Of a stretch of 19,920 nt of DNA, positions 19,208 through 19,920 are shown one piece after another. Source of the DNA: Asparagopsis taxiformis (Eukaryota > Rhodophyta > Florideophyceae > Bonnemaisoniales > Bonnemaisoniaceae); contig JALQPE010001944.1 of assembly GCA_030407315.1 (NCBI GenBank), positions 1 to 19,920 on the forward strand, given 5' to 3'. Position 1 is the stretch's first letter. The number at the start of each line of letters is the position of its first letter. The notes under the pieces are model-generated. The model was not told the DNA's origin, did no database searches, and saw nothing but the letters and a program-made list of their open reading frames with translations. Both the position numbers and the translations under genes were made by a program.

Positions 19208-19765
19208 GGATGTCGGGTCCTAGTATTCCGCCATATGTACTAGAGAAAGTGGATGTCGGGTCCTAGTATTCCGCCATATGTACTAGAGAAAGTGGATGTC
19301 GGGTCCTAGTATTCCGCCATATGTACTAGAGAAAGTGGATGTCGGGTCCTAGTATTCCGCCATATGTACTAGAGAAAGTGGATGTCGGGTCCTAGTATTC
19401 CGCCATATGTACTAGAGAAAGTGGATGTCGGGTCCTAGTATTCCGCCATATGTACTAGAGAAAGTGGATGTCGGGTCCTAGTATTCCGCCATATGTACTA
19501 GAGAAAGTGGATGTCGGGTCCTAGTATTCCGCCATATGTACTAGAGAAAGTGGATGTCGGGTCCTAGTATTCCGCCAATGTACTAGAGAAAGTGGATGTC
19601 GGGTCCTAGTATTCCGCCATATGTACTAGAGAAAGTGGATGTCGGGTCCTAGTATTCCGCCATATGTACTAGAGAAAGTGGATGTCGGGTCCTAGTATTC
19701 CGCCATATGTACTAGAGAAAGTGGATGTCGGGCCCTAGTATTCCGCCATATGTACTAGAGAAAGT
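19208..19765. repeat. 43-bp satellite, 13 copies
   Basis: Near-identical head-to-tail copies start with ggatgtcgggtcctag at 19208, 19251, 19294, 19337, 19380, 19423, 19466, 19509, 19552, 19594, 19637, 19680 and 19723. The ninth lacks one base in its ccatatg part, giving a 42-bp step, and the last has gggccc for gggtcc. Such homogeneity implies recent amplification. Arrays of this kind are often subterminal in DNA transposons. Confidence 0.97.
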
Positions 19766-19813
19766 GGACGTCCGCATCCAAAAATTTTATTTTTTTTTGG
19801 ACGCGGACGTTCA
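19765..19813. repeat. Inverted repeat at the satellite edge
   Basis: The arms at 19765-19784 and 19794-19813 pair at 18 of 20 positions around an A/T-rich 9-base loop. The arm motif tggacgtccgcgtcca occurs exactly at 19862-19877. Between, an inverted scrap of the satellite (ctaggaccc at 19840-19848, then gtactagagaga) appears. The arrangement looks like abutting or nested transposon termini. Confidence 0.8.
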
Positions 19814-19920
19814 TTTGTTCTAGTAAATCTCGGGGCCGACTAGGACCCGTACTAGAGAGACTGGACGTCCGCGTCCACTTCCGAAAACACAGACGTTGTG
19901 CCTGCGTGGCTTGTGAAGGT

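Noticed and set aside
19208..19765. CRISPR array
   Set aside because: Repeats are directly contiguous 43-bp units with no variable spacers, in a eukaryotic setting.

Overview
This window is eukaryotic nuclear DNA. The evidence is Kozak-like start contexts (e.g. ACCATGG at 17376), AATAAA signals, GT-AG introns in a microexon gene, a SET domain and a Plavaka/CMC-type transposase. The large genes have no visible introns while one small gene is heavily split. A red alga is my best guess, with low confidence; a fungus or other protist is possible. The region is rich in transposons and repeats.

Layout. 1-813: repeat unit and spacer. 814-4658 (minus): gene 1, a ParB-like domain joined to a 2-oxoglutarate/Fe(II) dioxygenase, with one frameshift. 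4942-6170: array of a roughly 390-500 bp repeat whose core (here called R, about 200 bp) occurs six times in the window. 6322-9519 (minus): gene 2, a beta-class DPPY DNA methyltransferase fused to a C-terminal SET domain. 9847-11343: two inverted R copies flanking a glycine-rich minisatellite. 11527-13811 (plus): gene 3, a basic coiled-coil protein of unknown function, also with one frameshift. 13889-16927 (minus): gene 4, a zinc-finger DDE transposase. 17376-18646 (plus): a small gene with exons of 5-30 nt separated by 81-125 nt introns, encoding a tandem peptide. 18647-19920: 24-bp repeats, a 13-copy 43-bp satellite and an inverted repeat that looks like a transposon terminus.

How it may fit together. 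Genes 1, 2 and 3 are bordered by R copies, genes 1 and 3 share an extended upstream element, and gene 3 converges on the transposase gene with 77 bp between them. The simplest reading is a large DNA transposon, or nested set of them, carrying a transposase plus its own chromatin and DNA-modification kit: a DNA methyltransferase-SET protein and a ParB-dioxygenase that might oxidise or read modified bases. That is inference; domain identities come from visible motifs, not searches. The two frameshifts are of the same sense and both fall at a five-G run, so missing single bases in the assembly are as likely as real mutations. The microexon gene is the second notable item: its reading frame stays open only when every tiny exon is joined.
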